Assembly: GCF_001552135.1 (NCBI RefSeq) | Contig: NZ_BCQP01000061.1 | Span: 1-64,000 of the forward strand | DNA length: 64,000 nucleotides | Reading direction: 5' to 3' | From: Actinomadura chibensis NBRC 106107 | GTDB taxonomy: Bacteria > Actinomycetota > Actinomycetes > Streptosporangiales > Streptosporangiaceae | Part shown: positions 26,507-33,832 of the stretch, piece by piece | How positions within the stretch are numbered: position 1 is the stretch's first letter | How the letters are laid out: each line of letters begins with the position of its first letter | Notes under the pieces: generated by a model | The model's input: only the letters and a program-made list of their open reading frames with translations | What the model was told of the DNA's origin: nothing | Databases searched by the model: none | Program-made: the position numbers and the translations under genes

Positions 26507-27505
26507 TCAGGCCGCCGGCGCCGTCCGCCCGGCGATCCGGCGGACGCGGTCGACGATCCTCGCCTGGGCCCGGGTGGCCCGGCTCGTGCCCGCCCGCCCG
26601 GCGCGGACGTCGGCGGCGAACGCGGCGAGGCTGTTGCGGAACTGGTCGTCGGCGGCGACGGCCTCCTCGTACCGCCGTCCCGCCCGCTCGACGCGCAGGA
26701 CCGGCTCGTGCTCGGCGGGAGTCGTGAAGACGTGCTCGACGGCGAGCCGCCCCGCCGACCCGAGGAACCGGTAGCCGGACGCGTAGTAGTGGTCGAACCC
26801 GAACTCGCAGTGCACCGACGCCCCGCCGGGCGCGCGCAGCAGCGCCGCGCCCGCCACGTCGACGCCGAGGGCCGGGTCGATCCGCAGGTGGGCGCCGAGC
26901 ACGTCCAGGTCGGGGCCGAGGAAGCGGACGGCGGCGCGCAGCGGGTACCCGCCGCAGTCGAGCAGCGCCCCGCCGCCGAGCTCGGGCCGGTGCCGGACGT
27001 CCCCGGCGGGACGGGGCGGGATCGCGAACACCGCGTCGAAGGAGCGGATCTCGCCGATCAGCCCCTCGGCCAGCAGCGCGGCGACGCGGGCGTGGAGCCG
27101 GTGCCCGGGGAACATGTAGTTCTCCCGCAGCACGAGGCCCGCCTCGAACGCCGCCGCGTGCAGCCGCTCGGTGTCGCGGGCCTCGGTGGTCAGCGGCTTC
27201 TCCGCCAGCACGTGCTTGCCCGACGCCAGCGCGCGGCCGATCCAGTGCGCGTGCAGCCCGGACGGGAGCGGGATGTAGACCGCGTCGATCTCGGGCATCT
27301 CCAGCAGGGCGTCGTAGCCCTCGACGGGACGCCCGCCGAACCGCGCGGTGATCTTCTCGGCCTTCGCCCGGCTCCGGCTCGCGACCGCGGCGAGCTCCAG
27401 CCCGGCGACCCCGGACAGCGCGGGCAGCACCCGCCGGACGGCCACGTCCGCGCCGCCGACCACGCCGAGCCGCAGCACGTCCCGGCCGCCCGCGGACGGG
27501 CTCAT
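26507..27505 (-). CDS. NDP-hexose 3-ketoreductase (Gfo/Idh/MocA family)
   Basis: A 332-aa oxidoreductase: LRLGVVGGADVAVRRVLPAL (Rossmann), EIDAVYIPLPSGLHAHW, then KHVLAEKPLTTEARDTE with the conserved EKP lysine, and LGGGALLDCGGYPLRA in the substrate domain. Homologues such as OleW and granaticin ORF26 reduce the 3-keto group left by the 2,3-dehydratase, giving a 2,6-dideoxy-4-keto sugar. The start ATG overlaps the flavin reductase stop (ATGA). The required 2,3-dehydratase is at 30506-31825. The pairing of the two gives strong functional support. Confidence 0.92.
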   Translation of the reverse strand: MSPSAGGRDVLRLGVVGGADVAVRRVLPALSGVAGLELAAVASRSRAKAEKITARFGGRPVEGYDALLEMPEIDAVYIPLPSGLHAHWIGRALASGKHVLAEKPLTTEARDTERLHAAAFEAGLVLRENYMFPGHRLHARVAALLAEGLIGEIRSFDAVFAIPPRPAGDVRHRPELGGGALLDCGGYPLRAAVRFLGPDLDVLGAHLRIDPALGVDVAGAALLRAPGGASVHCEFGFDHYYASGYRFLGSAGRLAVEHVFTTPAEHEPVLRVERAGRRYEEAVAADDQFRNSLAAFAADVRAGRAGTSRATRAQARIVDRVRRIAGRTAPAA

Positions 27506-28005
27506 GACGCGATCGTGCCGAAGACGCGGTCCACGAAGACGAGCGCGTCGCCCTCGCCGACCTCGCCTCCGATGACCTCGCCCACGAGGATGTCGTGGTC
27601 GCCGCCCGCGTACCGCGCCCAGACGCGGCACTCCAGGACCAGCCGCGCGCCGTCCACGGCGAGGGCCCCGCAGCCGGTGCGGCGGAAGCGCCCGCCGGCG
27701 AACTTGTCGGCGCGCTTGGTGGCGAACAGCCGCGCGAGCGCCGCCTGGCCGGGCCCGGCCACGCTGACGACGAACGAGGACGCGGCGGCGAAGGCGGGGT
27801 AGCAGTTCGCGTCCCTCGCCACGCACACCGAGACGAGCGGCGGGTCGAGCGAGACCGACGTGACCGTCCCGGCGGTGAAACCGTGGTCGGCGCCGCCGCC
27901 GTGCCGGGTGGTGACGATCGACACCCCGGTTGGGAGCCGGGCCATCGCCGCCCGGAACGCGGCGCCGCCCGCGGTCACCGCGGCGGACATGGCCGTATCT
28001 TCCAC
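27502..28005 (-). CDS. NAD(P)H:flavin reductase (ActVB-like), partner of the monooxygenase
   Basis: A 167-aa flavin reductase-like protein: RLPTGVSIVTTRHGG, then FTAGTVTSVSLDPPLVSVCV, SFVVSVAGPGQAALARLFA, and GDHDILVGEV near the end (the GDH motif). Such proteins supply reduced FMN to class D monooxygenases, here most likely the ActVA-ORF5-like enzyme. The GTG at 28005 was chosen because GGAGGAGG ends 8 nt upstream; a TTG at 28023 and an ATG at 27990 are poorer. Its leader carries a perfect 17-bp tandem duplication and a SARP-type box. Confidence 0.93.
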   Translation of the reverse strand: MEDTAMSAAVTAGGAAFRAAMARLPTGVSIVTTRHGGGADHGFTAGTVTSVSLDPPLVSVCVARDANCYPAFAAASSFVVSVAGPGQAALARLFATKRADKFAGGRFRRTGCGALAVDGARLVLECRVWARYAGGDHDILVGEVIGGEVGEGDALVFVDRVFGTIAS

Positions 28006-28023
28006 GGCGAAGACCTCCTCCAA

Positions 28024-28057
28024 TTGCGGATCGTCTCGTGTTGCGGATCGTCTCGTG
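28024..28057. repeat. Perfect tandem duplication of 17 bp in the flavin reductase leader
   Basis: TTGCGGATCGTCTCGTG occurs at 28024-28040 and again at 28041-28057 with no mismatch. It sits between the SARP-type -10 and the SD of the flavin reductase gene, so it would lie in the 5' untranslated leader. Confidence 0.9.
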
Positions 28058-28074
28058 TCGGTGGACCGCCGCCG

Positions 28075-28106
28075 ACTCTTCCCCGGCCGCCTCGAAGCGC
28101 GCTCGA
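28075..28106 (-). promoter_or_regulatory. SARP-type box C upstream of flavin reductase operon
   Basis: On the minus strand: TCGAGCG (28106-28100), 4 bp, TCGAGGC (28095-28089), 8 bp, AAGAGT (28080-28075). This is the closest match to the ActII-ORF4/DnrI heptamer consensus among the seven boxes. Confidence 0.65.
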
Positions 28107-28197
28107 CCCCCGCTGGGCGGACGCGGCCGGGGCGGGGCTCCGGGCGGGGCTCCGGGCGAGGGCGGCCCGGAGCGCGTCCCGGGCCGCCGTCGCCCGG

Positions 28198-29175
28198 TCA
28201 CGCCGCGGTCGACAGGTGCGGCTCCCAGAACCAGGGATTGCTCTTGTACCAGTCGACGGTCGCGGGGAGCCCCTCGTCCAGCGTCCACCGGGGCCGGTAC
28301 CCGAGGTCGGCGCGGATCGCGCTGTCGTCGACGGCGTACCGCAGGTCGTGCCCCTTGCGGTCCTCGACGCGGCGGACCGCGCTCCAGTCCGCCCCGCAGA
28401 GGTCGAGGAGCCTGCCGGTCATCTCCAGGTTGCTGAGGGCCGTCCCGCCGCCGACGTTGTAGACGGTCCCGGCGGACGCGCGGGTGGCCACCAGGTGCAC
28501 CGCCCGGCAGTGGTCGTCCACGTGCAGCCATTCGCGCACGTTGCGGCCGTCCCCGTACAGCGGCACCTGGCGTCCCGACAGCAGGTTGGTGATGAAGCGC
28601 GGGATGAGCTTCTCCACGTGCTGGTGCGGGCCGTAGTTGTTGCTGCAGCGCGTCACGCGCACGTCGAGGCCGTGCGTGCGGTGGTAGGCGCGGGCCATCA
28701 GCTCCCCGCCCGCCTTGGACGCCGCGTACGGGGAGTTGGGGAGCAGCGGCTCCCGCTCCGTCCACGCGCCCCGCTCGATCGACCCGTAGACCTCGTCGGT
28801 GGACACCTGCACGACCGTGACCGGTCCCGCCCGCAGGCACTGCTCCAGCAGGAGTTGGACGCCCACGACGTTCGAGCCGCTGAACAGGCCCGCGTCCGGT
28901 CCGAGCGACCGGTCGACGTGCGACTCCGCCGCGAAGTTCACCACCAGGTCGTGCCCGGGGACGAGGCCCGCCAGCAGGTCGGCGTCGCACAGGTCGCCGC
29001 GCACGAACGTGAGGTTGGCGTGCTCAAGCGGGAGGTTCCGGGTGTCCCCGGCATAGGTGAGCTTGTCGAGGACGGTCACCCGCGCGTCCTCGAATCCGGG
29101 GTAGCCGCCGCCGAGCATCGTCCGCACGTAGTGGGAGCCGATGAACCCGGCTCCGCCGCAGACCAGCACCCTCAT
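28198..29175 (-). CDS. rfbB: dTDP-glucose 4,6-dehydratase
   Basis: A 325-aa extended SDR: VLVCGGAGFIGSHYVRTML (NAD+ site), VNFAAESHVDRS, QVSTDEVYGSI, then LLPNSPYAASKAGGELM with the YxxxK pair, and TRCSNNYGPHQ. The Thr-Asp-Glu catalytic triad of RmlB-type enzymes is present. It converts dTDP-glucose into dTDP-4-keto-6-deoxyglucose, the branch point for all the cluster's deoxysugar chemistry. It overlaps the thymidylyltransferase stop (ATGA), so both are translated together. A gap of 190 bp separates it from the flavin reductase gene, which has its own box. An rmlB copy for cell-wall rhamnose probably exists elsewhere. Confidence 0.96.
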   Translation of the reverse strand: MRVLVCGGAGFIGSHYVRTMLGGGYPGFEDARVTVLDKLTYAGDTRNLPLEHANLTFVRGDLCDADLLAGLVPGHDLVVNFAAESHVDRSLGPDAGLFSGSNVVGVQLLLEQCLRAGPVTVVQVSTDEVYGSIERGAWTEREPLLPNSPYAASKAGGELMARAYHRTHGLDVRVTRCSNNYGPHQHVEKLIPRFITNLLSGRQVPLYGDGRNVREWLHVDDHCRAVHLVATRASAGTVYNVGGGTALSNLEMTGRLLDLCGADWSAVRRVEDRKGHDLRYAVDDSAIRADLGYRPRWTLDEGLPATVDWYKSNPWFWEPHLSTAA

Positions 29176-30233
29176 GAGCCGATCTCCACCCGCGCGTCGT
29201 CGCCGACGCACACGCTGCCGACCGCGTCGCCGGAGCCGGTGATCACGGCCCTGCTGCCGATCACCGACGCGCGGACCCGCCCGAGGCCGCGGACGGACGC
29301 GCCGTCCAGCACGATCGTGTCGCTCACGCCGACCCCGCTCAGCCGGGACCCGGCCCCGACCGTGACGTCCGGCCCGACCACGCTGTCCTCCACGACGCTC
29401 CCGGCGGCGATGGCCACCGGGCCGGTCAGCCGGGACGCGCGCACCCGCGCCCCGCGCTCCACGACGACGCGACCCGTGATCTCGGTCCGCTCGTCGACGT
29501 CGCCCTCCACGCCCGGCGGCATCCGTTCGAGCATCCTGCGGTTGCAGTCGAGGAGGCCCTCGATGGTCCCGGTGTCCGCCCAGTAGTCGGTGTACTCGGC
29601 GGCGAGCACCCGCTGGCCGGACGCGACCAGGTGCGCGATGGCGTCGGTGATCTCCAGCTCGCCGCGCGCGCTCGGCGTGATCGCGCGGGTGGCCGCGTGG
29701 ATCGCGGCGGTGAAGAAGTACCCGCCGGTCAGCGCGAGGTCGCCGACCGGCTCGCGCGGCTTCTCGGCGAGGGAGAGCACCACGCCCTCCGGGTCGACCT
29801 CGGCGACCCCGTAGTTCTCCGGGTCGGTGACCTTCTTCGTGACGACGAGCGCGCTGGGCCGCTCCTCGCGGAACCGTTCCGAGGCGCCGGAAAGCCCCCC
29901 GGCGAACACGTTGTCCCCGAGGAGCATCACGAAATCGTCGGCGCCGAGGAAATCGGCGGCCGTCTGCACGCAATGCGCGAGCCCGAGCGGCGCGTGCTGC
30001 GGGATATAAGTCAGGTCGACGCCATGCGCGCGGCCCGAGCCGAGCGAATTCTCGATCTCTTCGGCACGGCCGCCGACGATGATCCCGACGTCTCGTATCC
30101 CGAGTTCCCGGATCACCTCCAGGCAGTGCACGATCACTGGTTTGTTGGCCACCGGGACGAGTTGCTTGGCCATGGTGTGGGTAAGCGGCCGGAGACGGGT
30201 GCCCGAACCGCCGGAGAGCAGGAGTGCTTTCAT
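29172..30233 (-). CDS. rfbA: Glucose-1-phosphate thymidylyltransferase, long (StrD-type) form
   Basis: A 353-aa nucleotidyltransferase: MKALLLSGGSGTRLRPLTHT (signature GGxGTRLRPLT), VMLLGDNVFAGG, YGVAEVDPEG, LTGGYFFTAAI and TDYWADTGTIEGL. The C-terminal 110 residues form a left-handed beta-helix (TGPVAIAAGSVVEDSVVGPD), which marks the longer StrD-like antibiotic type rather than the short RmlA. It makes dTDP-glucose, the first step of the deoxysugar path. A SARP-type box on the minus strand lies 54 bp before its start. The start ATG at 30233 is fixed by the conserved MKALLL beginning. Confidence 0.95.
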   Translation of the reverse strand: MKALLLSGGSGTRLRPLTHTMAKQLVPVANKPVIVHCLEVIRELGIRDVGIIVGGRAEEIENSLGSGRAHGVDLTYIPQHAPLGLAHCVQTAADFLGADDFVMLLGDNVFAGGLSGASERFREERPSALVVTKKVTDPENYGVAEVDPEGVVLSLAEKPREPVGDLALTGGYFFTAAIHAATRAITPSARGELEITDAIAHLVASGQRVLAAEYTDYWADTGTIEGLLDCNRRMLERMPPGVEGDVDERTEITGRVVVERGARVRASRLTGPVAIAAGSVVEDSVVGPDVTVGAGSRLSGVGVSDTIVLDGASVRGLGRVRASVIGSRAVITGSGDAVGSVCVGDDARVEIGS

Positions 30234-30286
30234 CTTCGACGTCCTCACTGGACTATTCGGCCTTTGTTGCCGGGCCTTCACCACGA

Positions 30287-30318
30287 ACTGTCCACGGCGC
30301 TGATCGAAGCCCGGTCGA
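30287..30318 (-). promoter_or_regulatory. SARP-type box D upstream of thymidylyltransferase operon
   Basis: On the minus strand: TCGACCG (30318-30312), 4 bp, TCGATCA (30307-30301), 8 bp, GACAGT (30292-30287). It lies in the 272-bp region shared with the divergent 2,3-dehydratase gene. Confidence 0.6.
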
Positions 30319-30406
30319 ATGCCACTGGTCCGCCGCCGAAGCCCGCTGGCGGCGCCCCGGCCGAGTCCGCCGCCGGGCCTCCTCGGGACGCGCGTTACAG
30401 CGTTCT

Positions 30407-30438
30407 TCGAGGGCGCCTCAAAGCGATCCGGCGATGCT
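30407..30438 (+). promoter_or_regulatory. SARP-type box E upstream of 2,3-dehydratase
   Basis: TCGAGGG (30407-30413), 4 bp, TCAAAGC (30418-30424), 8 bp, GATGCT (30433-30438). The gene starts 67 bp further on, with its own SD. Confidence 0.6.
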
Positions 30439-30505
30439 GTCGGCGTTTTCAGCGGGCCGCGACACCGGTGCCGGCGCCGACGCGAATTCAGGTGAGGAAA
30501 CGGGC

Positions 30506-31825
30506 ATGGAGCTTGGCGGGAGTGTCGGTGACTGGATCGGCAGGCGGCAGCGGATGCGCGGCTACTCCGTCACCAGGACGCCATTGAGTGAAATGGACGG
30601 CTGGTACTTCCGTCCGGACGACGGGGATCTCGTCCACCGCAGCGGGGGATTCTTCGAGGTGCAGGGAATCGAGGTGTCCATCGAGGGCCGTCCGTCCTGG
30701 ACCCAGCCGATCATCAGACAGGACGAGATCGGAATACTCGGCATCCTCACCACCGAATTCGACGGCGTCCCGCATTTCCTGCTGCAGGCGAAGATGGAGC
30801 CCGGCAACGTCGGCCCGCTGCAGGTCTCGCCCACCGTCCAGGCCACCAGGAGCAACTACACCCGCGTCCACCGGGGCGCCTCCGTCCCTTACCTGGAGTA
30901 CTTCCTCGAACCGGAGGAGGGACGGGTGGTCTTCGACGCCCTGCAGTCCGAACAGGGGTCGTGGTTCTGGGGGAAGCGCAACCGGAACGTCGTCGTCAGC
31001 ACGGCGAACGACGTCCCGGTCAAGGACGGCTTCCGCTGGTTCTCCCTGGACGAGATGGCCGAGGCCATCCGCGTGGACAACCTCATCAACATGGACACCC
31101 GCACGGCCCTCTCCGGCCTCGCCCGGCTGCCGGGAGCGGAGCATCACCCGCGGCACCCGACGTCCCACGTGCTGAGCCGGTTCACGGCGGCCAAGGCGGG
31201 ACGGCGCTTCACCCGCCGCCGCCTCCCGCTCCGGTCCGTGCGCGACTGGACGGTCGGCGGCGACCGCATCGCCCGCGCCGACGGACGCTTCTTCGAGATC
31301 ATCGGTGTCGCGGTCGAGGCGGGCGACCGCGAGGTGGCCCGCTGGTCGCAGCCGATGCTCGCGCCCGCGGGCACCGGTGTCGTCGCCTTCGCCGCCCGCA
31401 GGTTCGGCGCCGAGCTGCACGTGCTGATGGAGCTGCGCAGCGACGCGGGGACGTTCGACCTCGTCGAACTGGGCCCGACCGTGATGTGCCTGCCGTCCAA
31501 CTACGAGACCCCGTCCTCAGACCCGGTCACCGGAGGGCCGCCCCCTTATCTGGAGGCGGTGCTCGGCGCGCCGCCCGAACGGCGGCTCGTGGACGTCGTC
31601 CATTCCGAGGAGGGCGGCCGCTTCTACCACGCCCGCAACCGCTATCTGGTGGTCGAGATGGACGACGGGTTCGCCGAGCGGCCCGGCGGCGGCCACGTGT
31701 GGGTGTCGCTCGGCCAGCTTGCGGCCTTCGTCCGGTACGGCAACGTCGTCGACGTCGGCGCCCGCTGCCTGCTGACCTGCCTCATGCTCGCCGGACATCA
31801 CCCCGTCGTCGAGCCGGGCCGGTGA
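30506..31825 (+). CDS. NDP-hexose 2,3-dehydratase
   Basis: A 439-aa protein built of two homologous halves (about 1-215 and 225-439), as in the granaticin ORF27/OleV/TylX3 family. Each half has the conserved block near its end: GPLQVSPTVQATRSNY in the first and LVELGPTVMCLPSNYE in the second, and each has a FFEV or FFEI core strand. It removes the 2-hydroxyl of dTDP-4-keto-6-deoxyglucose to give the 3,4-diketo-2,6-dideoxy intermediate used by the 3-ketoreductase. GAGG lies 8 nt before the ATG. It is monocistronic, followed by the convergent SARP gene 17 bp later. Confidence 0.95.
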   Translation: MELGGSVGDWIGRRQRMRGYSVTRTPLSEMDGWYFRPDDGDLVHRSGGFFEVQGIEVSIEGRPSWTQPIIRQDEIGILGILTTEFDGVPHFLLQAKMEPGNVGPLQVSPTVQATRSNYTRVHRGASVPYLEYFLEPEEGRVVFDALQSEQGSWFWGKRNRNVVVSTANDVPVKDGFRWFSLDEMAEAIRVDNLINMDTRTALSGLARLPGAEHHPRHPTSHVLSRFTAAKAGRRFTRRRLPLRSVRDWTVGGDRIARADGRFFEIIGVAVEAGDREVARWSQPMLAPAGTGVVAFAARRFGAELHVLMELRSDAGTFDLVELGPTVMCLPSNYETPSSDPVTGGPPPYLEAVLGAPPERRLVDVVHSEEGGRFYHARNRYLVVEMDDGFAERPGGGHVWVSLGQLAAFVRYGNVVDVGARCLLTCLMLAGHHPVVEPGR

Positions 31826-31842
31826 CCCGCGCCGCGTGCGCC

Positions 31843-32676
31843 TCACGCGCCCAGCAGCTCCGCGTGGATCTTCTCGATCTCGGGTGACGGGTCGATTCCG
31901 AGCTGGCTGCTCAGGACCTCGCGCAGCGACCGGTAGACGCCCATGGCGTCGCTCCGGCGCCCGTTCTGCCACAGCGCCAGGATGAGCTGCTCGTGGATCC
32001 ATTCGTCGTAGGGAAAGGTCAGCCGGAGTTCCTGTAGATCGGCGATGATGTCCGCCTGCATTCCGCAGGCCGCCTTCGCGCGGATGCACATCTGCAGAAT
32101 GCTCCGGTACCGCTCCCGCAGGTTGATGACCTGCGGGAGGAGGCGCGGCCCGAGCTTGACATTGGAGAGCGGCCCCTCGGACCAAAGGTCGAGCGCCTGT
32201 TCGAGTGCCTTGATGGAGCGAAAGTACTCGCGCTGCTCGTAGAGCTCGCGGCCCTCGGCGGCGAGGGCGTCGAAGAGGTGCAGGTCGAGGTCCGCCGGCC
32301 GGATCCGCAGGATGTAGCCGGGCATCTTCGTGACCAGCGGTTCGTCGTCGTCCTCGCCCACCTTGGCGCGCTCCAGAATGCGGCGGATCTGGTAGATGTA
32401 GGTCTGCACGGTGGTGTTCGCGCTGCGCGGCGGGTTCTCGTCCCAGAGCTCCTCGATCAGGGTGTCGGTGGGCACGATCTTGTTGGCGCGCAGGGCGAGG
32501 AGCGCGAACACCTGGAGCACCTTGGGGGCGCTCGGGGTGAAGTCCCGGCCCTGGCTTAAGATGGTCAGCGGCCCGAGAAGGCGCACGTTGAAGGACACCC
32601 CGGATCCGGGGTCGGCGTCGGTCGAGGACATTTCCGAGTGGATGAACCTGAGTTCTGAAGGCCGGGTTGCGGCCAT
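31843..32676 (-). CDS. SARP-family pathway activator (ActII-ORF4/Med-ORF11-like)
   Basis: A 277-aa Streptomyces antibiotic regulatory protein. The OmpR-type winged helix is at about 28-118 (FNVRLLGPLTILSQG, then ALRANKIVPTDTLIEELWDE, NTTVQTYIYQIRRIL and TKMPGYILRI). The BTAD domain follows at about 122-275 (RYRSILQMCIRAKAACG, then LRLTFPYDEWIHEQLI and YRSLREVLSSQLGIDPSPE). No ATPase domain is attached, so it is a small SARP. The ATG at 32676 has GGGAG 8 nt upstream. It most likely activates the cluster through the TCRAG-type direct repeats listed here. A 480-bp, relatively AT-rich promoter region precedes it, the longest gap in the cluster, which suggests that its own expression is controlled by other regulators. 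Confidence 0.95.
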   Translation of the reverse strand: MAATRPSELRFIHSEMSSTDADPGSGVSFNVRLLGPLTILSQGRDFTPSAPKVLQVFALLALRANKIVPTDTLIEELWDENPPRSANTTVQTYIYQIRRILERAKVGEDDDEPLVTKMPGYILRIRPADLDLHLFDALAAEGRELYEQREYFRSIKALEQALDLWSEGPLSNVKLGPRLLPQVINLRERYRSILQMCIRAKAACGMQADIIADLQELRLTFPYDEWIHEQLILALWQNGRRSDAMGVYRSLREVLSSQLGIDPSPEIEKIHAELLGA

Positions 32677-32957
32677 GAAAATCACTCCCCTGGAAAACGT
32701 TCACTCATGTACCCGGCTGGCGGCAGACGGCGCTCATCTTCACGGGCCGTTGTCTGGTGGTTGACATGGGAGCACTGAACGCAGCGCGCGAATCGACGAC
32801 GTCGAATGCCGGTAAAGTCGGACTTCGTCCTGCCCGGGACGTTACACCGAATCAGACTTTCTTTGTAGGCTGCATACGTTGAAAACTAGGCTACCGGACT
32901 GCGGCTGTCTAGATCACCTTCGTCCGGGGCCTGACGTGGCCAATAATTCTTGATCTT

Positions 32958-32976
32958 GTGAGAAACCGCATCTCAC
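32958..32976. promoter_or_regulatory. Inverted repeat in the SARP upstream region, possible operator
   Basis: GTGAGA (32958-32963) and TCTCAC (32971-32976) are perfect inverted arms around a 7-bp spacer. The site lies about 280 bp before the SARP start. It does not match the gamma-butyrolactone-receptor consensus well enough to name a regulator. Confidence 0.35.
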
Positions 32977-33077
32977 GACCGGTGTTCCCCGTTTCCGGTC
33001 GGCCGGCGCCATTTTATTGACCGGCCCGCAAGACGGAAGTGAAGTCCCGTGTGGGGACCGGCGGACACGGGTAGGGG

Positions 33078-33103
33078 GCCGCCGCGGGAAGGCCCGCGGC
33101 GGC
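33078..33103 (-). terminator. Hairpin terminator after the NTF2-like gene
   Basis: Perfect 11-bp stem GCCGCCGCGGG / CCCGCGGCGGC with a 4-nt loop, 55 nt downstream of the minus-strand stop at 33159. It would separate the NTF2-like transcript from the SARP promoter region. Confidence 0.7.
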
Positions 33104-33158
33104 GGTGCGACTACAACGACAATTGCTCCCGCAAGGGGAGCCGAGAAGCCGGTGGCGG

Positions 33159-33656
33159 TCAGTGCGACGGGCCGGTCGAAGCCACCCGATTCGCGGCGCG
33201 CTCGCCGGCGCGCGCACCGTCGGGCGATCGGTCCCGGTCATAGGTGATCCGGCGCGACTTCAGGAGCAGTTCGCCGCCCTCGCGGACGATGACGTCGTGC
33301 ACGACGCAGCTCGGCCCCACGACCAGGTCGTCTCCGGGGCGCGTGGTCAGGATCAGCGCGTAACAGGTCGAGCGCAGGGTCCCGTCCTCGGCCTCCCGCA
33401 GCGCGACGTGGGTGAACCAGTGGCGGCGCTGGACCGGGTCGCCCGCGAACCGCTGCCGGTGGAAGTCGTCCAGTTCTCGTTCGATACCCCGCCGGGTCCG
33501 TGCCGCCGGACGCGACGGCGAGTGCTCGAACTCGCCGTCCTCGGTGAAGGTCGCGGCGTACCCGCCGAAATCACCGCCGTCCAGCGTCTGCATCTGCCAG
33601 GCGTAGAAATGCAGGACTTCGGCGTAGAGTGCGGGCGACACGGTGGAATGCGACAT
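33159..33656 (-). CDS. NTF2/SnoaL-like protein, ActVI-ORFA-like
   Basis: A 165-aa cone-fold protein: ALYAEVLHFYAWQMQTLDGGDFGGYAATFTEDG (split here as the N-terminal helix and strand), then QRRHWFTHVAL and STCYALILTT. The order and spacing recall ActVI-ORFA of actinorhodin, a non-catalytic or weakly catalytic protein that keeps pathway intermediates on course; that match is from memory. SnoaL-type cyclases are an alternative within the same fold. GAGGAGAGCG precedes the ATG at 33656. The last 20 residues are a charged tail outside the fold. It has a SARP-type box upstream and a strong hairpin downstream, so it is probably monocistronic. Confidence 0.82.
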   Translation of the reverse strand: MSHSTVSPALYAEVLHFYAWQMQTLDGGDFGGYAATFTEDGEFEHSPSRPAARTRRGIERELDDFHRQRFAGDPVQRRHWFTHVALREAEDGTLRSTCYALILTTRPGDDLVVGPSCVVHDVIVREGGELLLKSRRITYDRDRSPDGARAGERAANRVASTGPSH

Positions 33657-33686
33657 CGCTCTCCTCAGGTTCGATCGGTCCTCTGG

Positions 33687-33718
33687 ATCGTCCTACGGGT
33701 TCTTCGAGGAGTCCTTGA
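33687..33718 (-). promoter_or_regulatory. SARP-type box F upstream of the NTF2-like gene
   Basis: On the minus strand: TCAAGGA (33718-33712), 4 bp, TCGAAGA (33707-33701), 8 bp, GACGAT (33692-33687). The gene starts 31 bp further on. Confidence 0.6.
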
Positions 33719-33832
33719 GAGCCCCTGGGCCGACCCATTGGTCGGAGAATCGGGAAGTGCCGCCCATTACTCCGCTTACTTCGCGCCGCGCGCGGCGGCG
33801 GCCGCGCCGCCGCGCCCGGGACGGGAATCGGG

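Larger units (their letters stand above)
32677..33158. other. Long intergenic region upstream of the SARP gene
   Basis: About 480 bp with no gene that I can support. It is the least GC-rich stretch of the cluster (about 32750-33020). It contains the inverted repeat GTGAGA-N7-TCTCAC at 32958-32976 and the NTF2 gene terminator at 33078-33103. It must hold the SARP promoter on the minus strand, but I could not fix its -10 and -35. Confidence 0.6.

Noticed and set aside
32958..32976. Gamma-butyrolactone autoregulatory element upstream of the SARP gene
   Set aside because: The inverted repeat is clear, but its sequence does not fit the ScbR/ArpA-type consensus well enough and no butyrolactone synthase or receptor gene is in the window.
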